Positions 26,380 through 34,467 are shown, counted from the first letter of the stretch. The stretch is DNA of 41,279 nt from an uncultured Lachnospiraceae bacterium (GCA_947630925.1 CANRJM010000018.1:1-41279), one strand, 5' to 3'. The notes: generated by a model not told the origin, from the letters alone. Numbers and translations: made by a program.

Positions 26380-27260
26380 GCTATCATACACGTATTGCGC
26401 ATGCGTTTCAGAAAGCAAAAGTGCTTGATTTGACAAATGAGACAAAATATATTTTGTTCAGTGATTGCCACAGGGGAACAGGGGCGGTCAATGACAATTT
26501 TGTCAAGAATGAGTTTCTTTTTTTGGCGGCATTGGAATATTACAATCGGAAAAAATATATCTATCTGGAATTGGGAGACGGGGATGAACTTTGGGAAAAC
26601 CGCTCTATGGAAGACATTAAAGAGATGCATAAACATACTTTTGAAATGCTGGCAAAGTTTTACGACAGCAATCGTCTGCAGATGATATATGGGAATCATG
26701 ATATGGTAAAAAAGAACCAATCATTTTTAGATAAGCACTTTCAGACGTATTTTTGTGATACCTTATTGCGCAAAAAATCTTTCTGTCCGGAGTTATGCTG
26801 TCATTCCGGTATCATTCTCAAGGATGCAGAGAAACAACGGGATATTTATCTGCTTCACGGACATCAGGCGGAGCTTTTAAATAGCACATTTTGGAAATTG
26901 GCGCGTCTGTTGGTTCGTTATATCTGGAAGAATCTCGAACTTCTCGGCGTACCGGACCCTACAAGCGCCGCCAAAAATAATACCAGAAAGGAACGGACAG
27001 AAAGGCGGCTGGCAAATTGGGCAAGACAAAATCAGCACATTTTAATTTCCGGTCACACACACCGTCCGATGGCAGGGACGAAAAAATCGCCATATTTTAA
27101 TACCGGAAGCTGCATTCATCCTGCCGGTATTACAGGGATTGAAATAGAGGGACGGCGTATTGTTCTGGTCAAGTGGTCGCTCAGTACAAGAGAGGATCAG
27201 AGCGTGTATGTAAAAAGAGAAATGTTAGGGGAGCCGGTCAGCATTGACGCACTGTTTTAA
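26376..27260 (+). CDS. Metallophosphoesterase, translationally coupled to the DUF4474 gene
   Basis: A calcineurin-like phosphoesterase of 294 residues from the TTG at 26376. Metal-binding motifs occur in order: SDCHRG (D30, H32), LGDGDELWE (D68, D70), YGNHD (N107, H108), LLHGHQ and ISGHTHRP near the C-terminus. The closest general type is the LpxH-like UDP-2,3-diacylglucosamine hydrolase, but in a Gram-positive setting the substrate is open. Start choice: the frame runs back to a GTG at 26328, inside the DUF4474 gene and without a well-spaced site; a TTG at 26376 forms a TTGA stop-start overlap, has AGGGGTGG about 12 bases upstream, and fits where homologues begin (SYHTRIAHAF). Its stop overlaps the converging DUF554 gene by 4 bases. 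Confidence 0.85.
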   Translation: MSYHTRIAHAFQKAKVLDLTNETKYILFSDCHRGTGAVNDNFVKNEFLFLAALEYYNRKKYIYLELGDGDELWENRSMEDIKEMHKHTFEMLAKFYDSNRLQMIYGNHDMVKKNQSFLDKHFQTYFCDTLLRKKSFCPELCCHSGIILKDAEKQRDIYLLHGHQAELLNSTFWKLARLLVRYIWKNLELLGVPDPTSAAKNNTRKERTERRLANWARQNQHILISGHTHRPMAGTKKSPYFNTGSCIHPAGITGIEIEGRRIVLVKWSLSTREDQSVYVKREMLGEPVSIDALF

Positions 27261-27940
27261 AAGCCCAAGAGCGCTTTTATTCCCCAAAATATTGCCGGCA
27301 CAAGTAGAGCGGGGAGCATATTCATGGTTTTAAATGTTTTTATTTTTAAAAGGCTGATGCCGGAAGCGGCAATCAAAAAGCCGCCGACCGTAGACAGCTC
27401 CGTCATAAAGGCCGTTGAAAAAAAGTCCTGCAGTTGATTAGCGCACAGGTAGATGGCGCCCTGCCACAGAAAAAGAACCGGTGCGGCAAGTGCAATGCCG
27501 ATGCCATAAGTAGAGGCTAAAATCATTGAGGTAATCAGATCCAGAGTGCCATTTGTAAAAAGATAAGTATGATTCTGATAGATGGCGCTCTGGATAGGTC
27601 CTAATATGGAAAGCGTGCCGATGCAAAACAGCAAAATGGCTGTGGAAAGACCTTGGGCAAGCTGACTATCCCCGGTTTTGGAGACCAGACGGTTAAATAT
27701 TCTATCGATATCCAAAATGGTTCCGATCAGACTGCCGATGGCAAGACTGGCAATAAATAAAACAGGATATTTACTATTTGGCATATTATTGGTAATGGTA
27801 TTGATGCCAATTCCCGCAGCAGCCAGTCCAATGGCGTCAAACAAGACATTTTGATATTTTGTGCCAATACACTTTTTAAAAAAGCTGCCGCAGAGACTGC
27901 CAATCAATATGGCGGATGTATTAAATATTGTTCCTAGCAT
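27257..27940 (-). CDS. DUF554 family membrane protein (YqgA-like)
   Basis: A 227-residue membrane protein with about seven hydrophobic segments, starting GTIFNTSAILIGSLCGSFF and containing IASLAIGSLIGTILDIDRI, the usual DUF554 landmarks. It may be a transporter; no function is established. It follows the helicase gene by 25 bases on the same strand, so it is likely the last gene of the dinB operon, though a repair role for it is not implied by its sequence. It overlaps the metallophosphoesterase gene tail to tail. Confidence 0.85.
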   Translation of the reverse strand: MLGTIFNTSAILIGSLCGSFFKKCIGTKYQNVLFDAIGLAAAGIGINTITNNMPNSKYPVLFIASLAIGSLIGTILDIDRIFNRLVSKTGDSQLAQGLSTAILLFCIGTLSILGPIQSAIYQNHTYLFTNGTLDLITSMILASTYGIGIALAAPVLFLWQGAIYLCANQLQDFFSTAFMTELSTVGGFLIAASGISLLKIKTFKTMNMLPALLVPAIFWGIKALLGF

Positions 27941-27965
27941 ATGGATTCTCCAATCTTTTTATATT

Positions 27966-30374
27966 TTATTTCCATCTATCCCAAAACTGGGACAGATAAT
28001 CGGGCATAGACGTAAGGGTTACAATCTCATGAGGGAACCACTCTCTTGGAAAAAGCTTCTGATAAGTATTTTGCATGAAACGGTCGTCCAATAAGAGAAT
28101 AGCGCCGGTATCATTTGTCGTGCGAATGACCCTGCCGGCAGCCTGAAGCACTTTGTTCATACCGGGATATTGATAGGCATAGGAAAAACCGGCGTTTTTT
28201 TCTTTATCAAAATAGTCTTTAAACAATTCATTTTCCGTGCATACCATAGGAAGACCGGTCCCCACAATAACTGCGCCGATCAGTCGACTGTTTTTTAAGT
28301 CGATACCCTCTCCAAAAATACCGCCCATCACGCATAGGCCAAGTACTGTGCGTAGAGGCGTACACTGAAAATGGGATAAAAAATCTTCCCGTTCCCGTTC
28401 GTCCATGGAAGCTTTCTGTGCATAAAGGATGAAGTTTTCATCTTCCTTTTTTGACAGGTATTCCTTTACTGTTTCCATCATTTGATAGGATGGAAAGAAT
28501 ACCATGTAGTTTCCGGTTTTGGCTTGCGTAAACGAAAGGATATAGGCGGCAATTTTCTCATACATTGCGGGACTGCGCAGGGAATATTTTGTCGATACTC
28601 CACGCCCAATCATCAAAAGCCGTTTTTCCGACGAAAAGGGAGATGGCGCATAGATTGCATAGTCATCCTGTCGTCCCGCAAGCTGTTCCCGATAATAGTG
28701 AATGGGAAGCAGGGTGGCGGAAAAAAAGACGCAGCAGCGGCTTTTTTTCAAATAAAGATCCAGATTTGCGGAAGGATCCATACATTGCAAATGAAGCCTG
28801 AAATGCTTCGTTTCCGTATTATCTCCATAGATGACGTAGTGTTCGTCCGTCAGCTCATAGATTGTCTGAAAATTCCGTATTTCAAAATAAAAATTTAACA
28901 GGCGTTCCCTTTCTTCCGGCAAAAGCGTCATATGTTTCCGTGTATCATCCTGTTCTTCTTCCTGAAAGTATTCTTCCAATACTGTGCTTAACCGCAAGAG
29001 CCGTAATACAAAGGGTTCAATTTCTATGCTGGCATATTTTTTCATGCCATCGCAGCTTTTTTTCAGCGGAAGCAAAGCGCGGTTACAGGATTCCAGAGCA
29101 TTGGTAATCTTTTTGCTTCCGGTTCGGGTCATACGTTTTATGGCAAGAAAATCTTCTTTGACCAATGTGGCGGAGTACATTTCCCGGGCGCGTCCTACCA
29201 GGTTATGCGCTTCGTCGATTAAGAGCACATAATCCTGTTCTTTGTCTGGCGCAAAAAATCTTTTCAGGCATGCGGAAGGATCAAATGCATAATTGTAATC
29301 GCCAATAATCGCATCGCACCAATTGGAAATATCCAGCGACATCTCAAAAGGACATACCATATGTTTTTCTGCATAAACGCAAATGGAATCGCGCGTAATC
29401 CTGTTTTCATGGGTCAGGATATCATAAACGGCGTCGTTGATCCTGTCAAAATGCCCTTTCGCCCGGTCGCAGGCCGCCGGATTACAGGAGGGTTTCTCTA
29501 GAACGCAGATTTTCTCTTTGGCAGTGAGAGTAATGGTTTTTAACTTGACCTGGTGTTTTTCTAATAGCTGAAATGTTTCCTGGGCGACTGTCCGGGTAAT
29601 CGTTTTGGCAGTCAGATAAAATACCTTTTCGGTCAAGCCTTCGCCAATGGATTTAACAGCGGGGAAAATGGTAGAAATAGTTTTTCCTACACCGGTAGGG
29701 GCTTCAATATACAGCCGTTTTCTGCGTATGATACTTTGATATACGCCTTTTACCAGGTTGCGCTGTCCTTCCCGGTAGTCAAAAGGAAAATCCAGCGATT
29801 TGATAGAACGGTTCCTTGTTTCCTGCCATTTTATCTGCCATGCCGCCCATTTGGCATACTCCTGCAAAAGCTCCAGATACCATTTTTCCAATTCTTCATA
29901 GGTCAGATATTCCGTAAAATAGCGGACATTTTCCGTGGGAATGTGGCAGTAGGTCATACGGATTCCCATACCTTCTGCACATTTTGTATCCTGTTTTCGT
30001 TGGGCGCTGTAAATATATGCATAGCAAAGCGCCTGCGCCCGGTGTACTGCGATGGGTTCCGTCAAGGTATAGATGTTACGGTAGATTCCTTTGATCTCGT
30101 CGATTACTTTGCCGTTTTCGTCCGAAAAGATTCCGTCAGCTCTTCCTTCCACGGTCAATATAAAGTCAATCCCATCACGGGATATGGAAGTATCCAGAGA
30201 GAGAGGGACTTCTGCCTGATATTCCGCGCCCATTTTTTTTTGCAGTTTTTTGTGAATGCGGGTACCCTCCTGCATGGCTTCTGCATCTCTTAGCCCGGTA
30301 GAGGAAACAGATAAATCGCCGGAACGCATAATAAATTCGACAAGGTTCCGCACAGATATCTTAATCGCAGTCAT
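27966..30374 (-). CDS. ATP-dependent XPD/DinG-type Fe-S helicase with N-terminal RecB/Cas4-like nuclease domain
   Basis: An 802-residue cytoplasmic DNA repair enzyme. Residues about 1-180 look like a PD-(D/E)XK nuclease of the RecB/Cas4 type: H41, D80 in VEGRAD, E93 and K95 in DEIKG, and H111-x2-Q in HRAQALCYAY. The helicase part is superfamily 2: Walker A APTGVGKT (225-232), DEAH (387-390), and the C-terminal AAGRVIRT arginine-finger motif VI. Between Walker A and DEAH, C290, C297, C302 and C332 or C341 form the iron-sulfur domain seen in XPD, Rad3 and DinG. It likely unwinds 5'-3' and processes branched or damaged DNA (family inference). It lies 17 bases after the Mrr-like gene in the LexA-controlled operon. 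Confidence 0.87.
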   Translation of the reverse strand: MTAIKISVRNLVEFIMRSGDLSVSSTGLRDAEAMQEGTRIHKKLQKKMGAEYQAEVPLSLDTSISRDGIDFILTVEGRADGIFSDENGKVIDEIKGIYRNIYTLTEPIAVHRAQALCYAYIYSAQRKQDTKCAEGMGIRMTYCHIPTENVRYFTEYLTYEELEKWYLELLQEYAKWAAWQIKWQETRNRSIKSLDFPFDYREGQRNLVKGVYQSIIRRKRLYIEAPTGVGKTISTIFPAVKSIGEGLTEKVFYLTAKTITRTVAQETFQLLEKHQVKLKTITLTAKEKICVLEKPSCNPAACDRAKGHFDRINDAVYDILTHENRITRDSICVYAEKHMVCPFEMSLDISNWCDAIIGDYNYAFDPSACLKRFFAPDKEQDYVLLIDEAHNLVGRAREMYSATLVKEDFLAIKRMTRTGSKKITNALESCNRALLPLKKSCDGMKKYASIEIEPFVLRLLRLSTVLEEYFQEEEQDDTRKHMTLLPEERERLLNFYFEIRNFQTIYELTDEHYVIYGDNTETKHFRLHLQCMDPSANLDLYLKKSRCCVFFSATLLPIHYYREQLAGRQDDYAIYAPSPFSSEKRLLMIGRGVSTKYSLRSPAMYEKIAAYILSFTQAKTGNYMVFFPSYQMMETVKEYLSKKEDENFILYAQKASMDEREREDFLSHFQCTPLRTVLGLCVMGGIFGEGIDLKNSRLIGAVIVGTGLPMVCTENELFKDYFDKEKNAGFSYAYQYPGMNKVLQAAGRVIRTTNDTGAILLLDDRFMQNTYQKLFPREWFPHEIVTLTSMPDYLSQFWDRWK

Positions 30375-30391
30375 AGGATAGCCTCCTCATA

Positions 30392-30985
30392 TTAAAGCAG
30401 TTTGCGCAGGCTGTCTCTGTCCCAGAGAACGACGCCCAGTTTATCGGCAAGTTTCTGTGCGTGTGATGTAAAGGTTTGATTGGTCAGTACAACAGCTACG
30501 TGGCATTCGTAGTAGGCTCTTCCGGCGTAAACTTGCTGAATGGCATCGATACCAACCGGCTCATGATAGCGTTTGCATTGAATCGCATAGGTCATTCCGT
30601 TTTTGACGGCAAGGATATCTACTCCAAAATCGCCGGTAGCAGGCGTATTTTCCGCAAGTTCAAATCCATTGGCAACTAAAATGTCGCAGGCGAGCTCTTC
30701 AAAATCAATTCCGTCCATATTATCCAATTCGTCAATAGAAAGGCTTCCTTTCCGGAATATGCCATGATAACGTTTGATGCGGTAAATTTTGTAGACGCAG
30801 AAAAGAAAAAACAGAAACCAGCTTCCGATAGCCGCAGCAATAAACTTTGGCTGCGTGCTCTGGCTGCTGGATAAGATAAATACCAACAGCCAGAGGCTTG
30901 CAAGGATCGTCAGAATATAACTGACGATTCTTGCGGTAATATGTCTTTGTTTGGTAGTAAAATTTTGTTTCGATAATGCCTTCAT
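30392..30985 (-). CDS. Membrane-anchored Mrr-like restriction endonuclease domain protein
   Basis: A 197-residue protein with two N-terminal membrane helices (about 20-39 and 47-67) followed by an Mrr-type PD-(D/E)XK nuclease domain: E97 in FEELAC, D123 in GVDILAV, and Q136-x-K138 in IQCKRY. All catalytic residues are present, so DNA cleavage is plausible; the anchoring would hold it at the membrane. Proteins of this form are usually annotated simply as restriction endonuclease. It sits between dinB (17 bases upstream) and the helicase, and by position belongs to the damage response rather than to a modification system; no methyltransferase is near. Confidence 0.85.
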   Translation of the reverse strand: MKALSKQNFTTKQRHITARIVSYILTILASLWLLVFILSSSQSTQPKFIAAAIGSWFLFFLFCVYKIYRIKRYHGIFRKGSLSIDELDNMDGIDFEELACDILVANGFELAENTPATGDFGVDILAVKNGMTYAIQCKRYHEPVGIDAIQQVYAGRAYYECHVAVVLTNQTFTSHAQKLADKLGVVLWDRDSLRKLL

Positions 30986-31002
30986 ACGTATCTAGCTCCT
31001 TT

Positions 31003-32256
31003 TTATCTGTTTCCCTTTCGTTGTTCCCGTTTCGCCTTGTTTAAGCCTCCTGTCATATGCGTGGTGTCAGAATGGATAAAACAAGCTCTTTTCACAGAAT
31101 CTTCCCCGAATTTCCTGCGAATGGAATCAATCGCGGTATTTAGCTTAGATAATTTCTCATATTTGTCCATATCAAATAGATTATACTGTTCATACTTGTC
31201 CCGACTGGCGTGGCTGGTACTGACGCCAAACAGGCGAAGCGGCGTACCGTCCCATAACCGGTCAAATAAGGCAAGGGCAGTTTCGTAAATCTCTTCTGTT
31301 ACGTTGGTGCTGGACGCTAATGTTGTCTGCTTTGACAGATGATGGAACGCAAAGGTTACCAACGAAACAGATACAACGCTGATATAAGCATGGTCGGCGC
31401 GAATACGGGCGCCGACTGTTTCGCAGAGCGACAAAAGAATTTTATGCGCCGTTTCCCGGTCTGTTACATCAAAATGCGTAGTAATGGAATTGCCATATCC
31501 TTTATTGTCATCCGGTGTTTCTTTTAAAATGCCGCTGTCAATGCCATTGGCATAATGCCATATGACTTCGCCATGTTTTTTAAAATGCGCTCGGATGATA
31601 TTCAAATCACTGCGTGCTAAATCTCCAATTGTCTTTATGCCAAGGGCTCGAAGTTTTTTGGAGAGGGATTTTCCAACAAAAAACAGATTTTCAATGGGTA
31701 GAGGCCAGAGTTTATCAGGAATTTCATTCGGGAACAGCGTGTGTACCCGGTCCGGTTTTGTAAAATCAGACGCCATTTTTGCCAGCAGTTTGTTGTTGGA
31801 TACGCCAATATTTACAGTAAATCCCAATGTATCGCGAATTTCGTCGCAAAGCGTTCTTGCAAAACGGACAGGATCGCCGTGCAGTGATTCCATACCGGTC
31901 ATATCACAAAAGGCTTCGTCAATGCTGTACTGCTCTACAACAGGCGAATGCTTCTTTAAGATAGCGATAAAGGCGTTGGAATATTCTGCATAGACCGCAA
32001 AATTTGGCAAAACCACGGTCAAATCCGGACATTTTCCGCGCGCCCTCGCAAGAGGTTCCCCGGTCTGAATATGATATGCTTTGGCAGGCAGGGATTTTGC
32101 CAGTACAATACCGTGCCTGGCCTCTTCGCTGCCGCCAATGACGGAAGGAATTTTCCGTAAATCAATCGCATTACGGTCTGTTTTCAGTTGATAGCAGGCC
32201 TGCCATGACAGGTAGGCAGAATTTACATCAATATGATAAATGATTGTTTCTCCCAT
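31003..32256 (-). CDS. dinB: DNA polymerase IV-like Y-family polymerase
   Basis: A 417-residue translesion polymerase. The palm has D10 in YHIDVNSAY and the catalytic pair D113-E114 in YSIDEAF; the thumb helix-hairpin-helix (SKKLRALGIKTIGDLA) and little finger domain follow. It lacks proofreading and copies past damaged bases, raising mutation. The sequence of the first motif (DVNSAYLSW) marks the clostridial DinB/ImpB branch. AAAAGG 9 bases before the ATG is the ribosome site. It is the first gene of the leftward operon with two nuclease proteins and DUF554, behind a promoter that contains a LexA box. Confidence 0.92.
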   Translation of the reverse strand: MGETIIYHIDVNSAYLSWQACYQLKTDRNAIDLRKIPSVIGGSEEARHGIVLAKSLPAKAYHIQTGEPLARARGKCPDLTVVLPNFAVYAEYSNAFIAILKKHSPVVEQYSIDEAFCDMTGMESLHGDPVRFARTLCDEIRDTLGFTVNIGVSNNKLLAKMASDFTKPDRVHTLFPNEIPDKLWPLPIENLFFVGKSLSKKLRALGIKTIGDLARSDLNIIRAHFKKHGEVIWHYANGIDSGILKETPDDNKGYGNSITTHFDVTDRETAHKILLSLCETVGARIRADHAYISVVSVSLVTFAFHHLSKQTTLASSTNVTEEIYETALALFDRLWDGTPLRLFGVSTSHASRDKYEQYNLFDMDKYEKLSKLNTAIDSIRRKFGEDSVKRACFIHSDTTHMTGGLNKAKREQRKGNR

Positions 32257-32289
32257 GACAATACCTTTTCTTTCTGTTTTTTATTCTAT

Positions 32290-32371
32290 AGGCAAATGCG
32301 AAACGTTCCTATAGTCTATGTCCATTGTGTAGTCTGCGCAAAACCAACACAGGCACGCTTTCGCTATGTTT
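32290..32371 (-). repeat. Half copy of a palindromic repeat forming the dinB leader
   Basis: These 82 bases match 37120-37201 without gaps and with 6 mismatches counted by eye. Homology stops exactly at the dinB promoter: the predicted transcription start is near 32367, so nearly all of the untranslated dinB leader is the repeat. Only the left half of the complete element at 37120-37331 is present. Confidence 0.85.
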
Positions 32372-32373
32372 TT

Positions 32374-32403
32374 ATTATATCAAAAACGTACGTTCGGTGT
32401 AAA
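32374..32403 (-). promoter_or_regulatory. dinB operon promoter with LexA box
   Basis: On the minus strand TTTACA (32403-32398), an 18-base spacer and a consensus TATAAT (32379-32374). The spacer contains CGAACGTACGTTTT (32396-32383), agreeing at 13 of 14 positions with the Bacillus/Clostridium LexA (DinR) consensus CGAACRNRYGTTYC. A repressor bound there would block the polymerase, so damage-induced expression of the whole operon is expected. Confidence 0.8.
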
Positions 32404-32472
32404 TAGGAATCTGCATGGAATTATTTTCAAGGAGCTTTTTCGTATAGCGGCGGAAGAAATTTTCTATTTTTT

Positions 32473-33003
32473 TTAAAATGCCATGATTTTGCGGAATTGC
32501 GGCACGACCTGGGCTGCGACCACAGCTTTTACTAAGTCCAATGGAAGAAAAATTAAGATGCCGGACAGAAATGCCTCCCGGAGTGGGATTTTTGTGATCA
32601 GCATTAGCCATGCGGCGCCTAAAACATCAATTAAAATGGCTGCAAAGATTGCCAAAATGGTATAATAGACGCGGTGGTATGTTTGTTTGCACAGCATTGG
32701 GATAACAAAAGAGATTACAAGAAAAGAAGAAGTGTAACCGCCCCAGCCGCTTAACAGGTAGCCGATTCCGGCGTTTCCGGCGACAAAGACAGGAACGCCG
32801 GCGACGCCGAGCAGAAGCCAGATTAATATGATAACAACAGATTGTTGAATCGGAAAGGTAAGTGCAATCAACATAACAACAAAGTTGAGCAGGGTAAGAT
32901 GAGGGCCTGCCGGCGTTGGAATGCTGATATATGAGGAGATGCTTAAGATGGCAGCAAAGAGCGCCATGATGACTAAAGAGCGGGTTGAAAAATATTTGTT
33001 CAT
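32473..33003 (-). CDS. bioY: Biotin ECF transporter substrate-binding subunit BioY
   Basis: A 176-residue integral membrane protein with about six helices. It carries the BioY pattern ISIPTPAGPHLTLLNFVVMLIAL near the N-terminus (normally with PVP or PTP and a T/S-x-Q segment) and VFVAGNAGIGYLLSGWGGY in the middle. BioY captures biotin and works alone or with the shared EcfAT energising module, which is not in this window. AAAGGA about 11 bases before the ATG is the ribosome site. The promoter region contains a BirA-type operator, so biotin should repress it. Confidence 0.9.
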   Translation of the reverse strand: MNKYFSTRSLVIMALFAAILSISSYISIPTPAGPHLTLLNFVVMLIALTFPIQQSVVIILIWLLLGVAGVPVFVAGNAGIGYLLSGWGGYTSSFLVISFVIPMLCKQTYHRVYYTILAIFAAILIDVLGAAWLMLITKIPLREAFLSGILIFLPLDLVKAVVAAQVVPQFRKIMAF

Positions 33004-33050
33004 ATTATGTTTTTCCTTTCTTTTTGATATATGTAGTATGCAACACCTAT

Positions 33051-33107
33051 AAATTACAGCATTTTAACAACATTGTCAACCTATATAAAAAACAGGTTGA
33101 CAATGTT
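33051..33107 (-). promoter_or_regulatory. bioY promoter with BirA operator
   Basis: Perfect 14-base arms at 33069-33082 and 33094-33107 contain TTGTCAACC and GGTTGACAA, matching the BirA operator pattern TTGTTAACC-spacer-GGTTAACAA. On the minus strand the proximal arm supplies the -35 TTGACA (33079-33074), followed by a 17-base spacer and TAATTT (33056-33051). Confidence 0.75.
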
Positions 33108-33173
33108 GGTTTCTATCAAACACAGTCTTTTGGCATCAAAACCTGCGAAATCTGTCCGAATAGAACTTCAAAG

Positions 33174-33203
33174 TAGACAAAGGCAAACAAATTATGATAG
33201 AAT
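33174..33203 (+). promoter_or_regulatory. Candidate fabV promoter
   Basis: TAGACA at 33174-33179 and TAGAAT at 33198-33203 are each one base off consensus, with an 18-base spacer. They lie about 77 bases before the fabV start. Confidence 0.45.
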
Positions 33204-33279
33204 AATATAGTTAGTTCTGAAATGAGGCTTTAGCCGCACTTAGGCAGGCTGCTGGAAGATGAATGGGAGGGCAGGAAGA

Positions 33280-34467
33280 ATGGTAGTTCAACCAAAGGTA
33301 AAAGGTTTTATGTGTACAACGGCACATCCGGAGGGATGCAGGGCGGCCGTAAAAGCCCAGATTGATTATGTAAAATCACAGCCAAAGTCGAAAGGACCCA
33401 AGAAGGTACTGGTTATCGGTGCATCTATGGGATATGGCCTTGCAAGCAGGATTGCAGTTACATATTCCTGTGGCGCAGATACCATTGGAATTATATTTGA
33501 CAAGCCGGGCAGAGAGAAGAGGACGGCAAGCGCAGGCTGGTATAATACAGCCGCCTTTGAGGAATTTGCTGTAGCAGACGGATATTATGCCACATCGATT
33601 AATGGAGATGCGTATTCGCAGGAAATCAAAGAGGAAACCATTGCCCGTATTAAGAAAGACTGGGGCAAGGTTGACTGGGTTATTTACAGTATTGCAGCCC
33701 CGCGCCGTAAAGCGCCAGACGGGGAGACATATCGTTCTGTCCTGAAAACGACAGACCGGGAATATACGAACCAAACGATTGATTTGCTGACAAATGAGAT
33801 ATTAGAAGTTACGATTCCGCCGGCCACTGATGAAGAAGTTCGTGATACGGTCAAGGTAATGGGCGGCGAGGATTGGAAGCTTTGGATGCAGGCGTTAAAG
33901 GAAGCAGATGTTTTGGCGGAGAATGCCATGACGGTAGCATATTCTTATATCGGGCCGGAGTTGACACATCCGATTTATTATGATGGTTCTATTGGACGGG
34001 CAAAGCAGCACTTGTATCAGACAGCAGATGAGTTACGGGAAGAGATTCCGGGGCTGCAGGCGTACGTATCCGTTAATAAGGCGGTAGTAACGCAATCCAG
34101 CGCCGCCATTCCGATTGTTCCATTATATATGTCTATTCTGTTTAAGGTCATGAAAGAAAAAAAATTGGACGAAGGCTGTATTGAGCAAATGTATCGGATG
34201 GTGCATGACAGGCTTTGCGCAGATCCTGTTCCTACGGATGAAAACCGTCTGATCCGTCTGGATGATTATGAGATGAAACCGGAGGTGCAGCAGGCTGTCA
34301 GCGCTCTGTGGAATCAGGTATCAAAAGATACGATTAAGGATATTTGTGATATTGATGAATTCTGGCAGGAATTTTATGAAATCTTTGGTTTTCGGATTGA
34401 TGGTGTTGATTATGACGCTGATGTAGATATTCAGGTTATGATTCCAAGTCTGGAAGAACGAATATAA
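33280..34467 (+). CDS. fabV: FabV-type trans-2-enoyl-ACP/CoA reductase
   Basis: A 395-residue monomeric NADH-dependent reductase that saturates the 2,3 double bond of enoyl-ACP or enoyl-CoA, the last step of fatty acid elongation; it is resistant to triclosan in many bacteria. Visible are the N-terminal KGFMCTTAHPEGC, the Rossmann loop VIGASMGYGLASR, YSIAAPRR, and the catalytic pair Y233-x8-K242 in IYYDGSIGRAK, the FabV form of the short-chain dehydrogenase motif. Length fits the family (about 395-400). The ATG at 33280 follows GGGAGG by 10 bases; an ATG at 33259 would make seven extra residues without a site. It is a single-gene unit ended by a textbook terminator. Confidence 0.93.
   Translation: MVVQPKVKGFMCTTAHPEGCRAAVKAQIDYVKSQPKSKGPKKVLVIGASMGYGLASRIAVTYSCGADTIGIIFDKPGREKRTASAGWYNTAAFEEFAVADGYYATSINGDAYSQEIKEETIARIKKDWGKVDWVIYSIAAPRRKAPDGETYRSVLKTTDREYTNQTIDLLTNEILEVTIPPATDEEVRDTVKVMGGEDWKLWMQALKEADVLAENAMTVAYSYIGPELTHPIYYDGSIGRAKQHLYQTADELREEIPGLQAYVSVNKAVVTQSSAAIPIVPLYMSILFKVMKEKKLDEGCIEQMYRMVHDRLCADPVPTDENRLIRLDDYEMKPEVQQAVSALWNQVSKDTIKDICDIDEFWQEFYEIFGFRIDGVDYDADVDIQVMIPSLEERI

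Noticed and set aside
28482..30293. Several plus-strand frames opposite the helicase gene
   Set aside because: Antisense shadows without start signals or recognisable domains.
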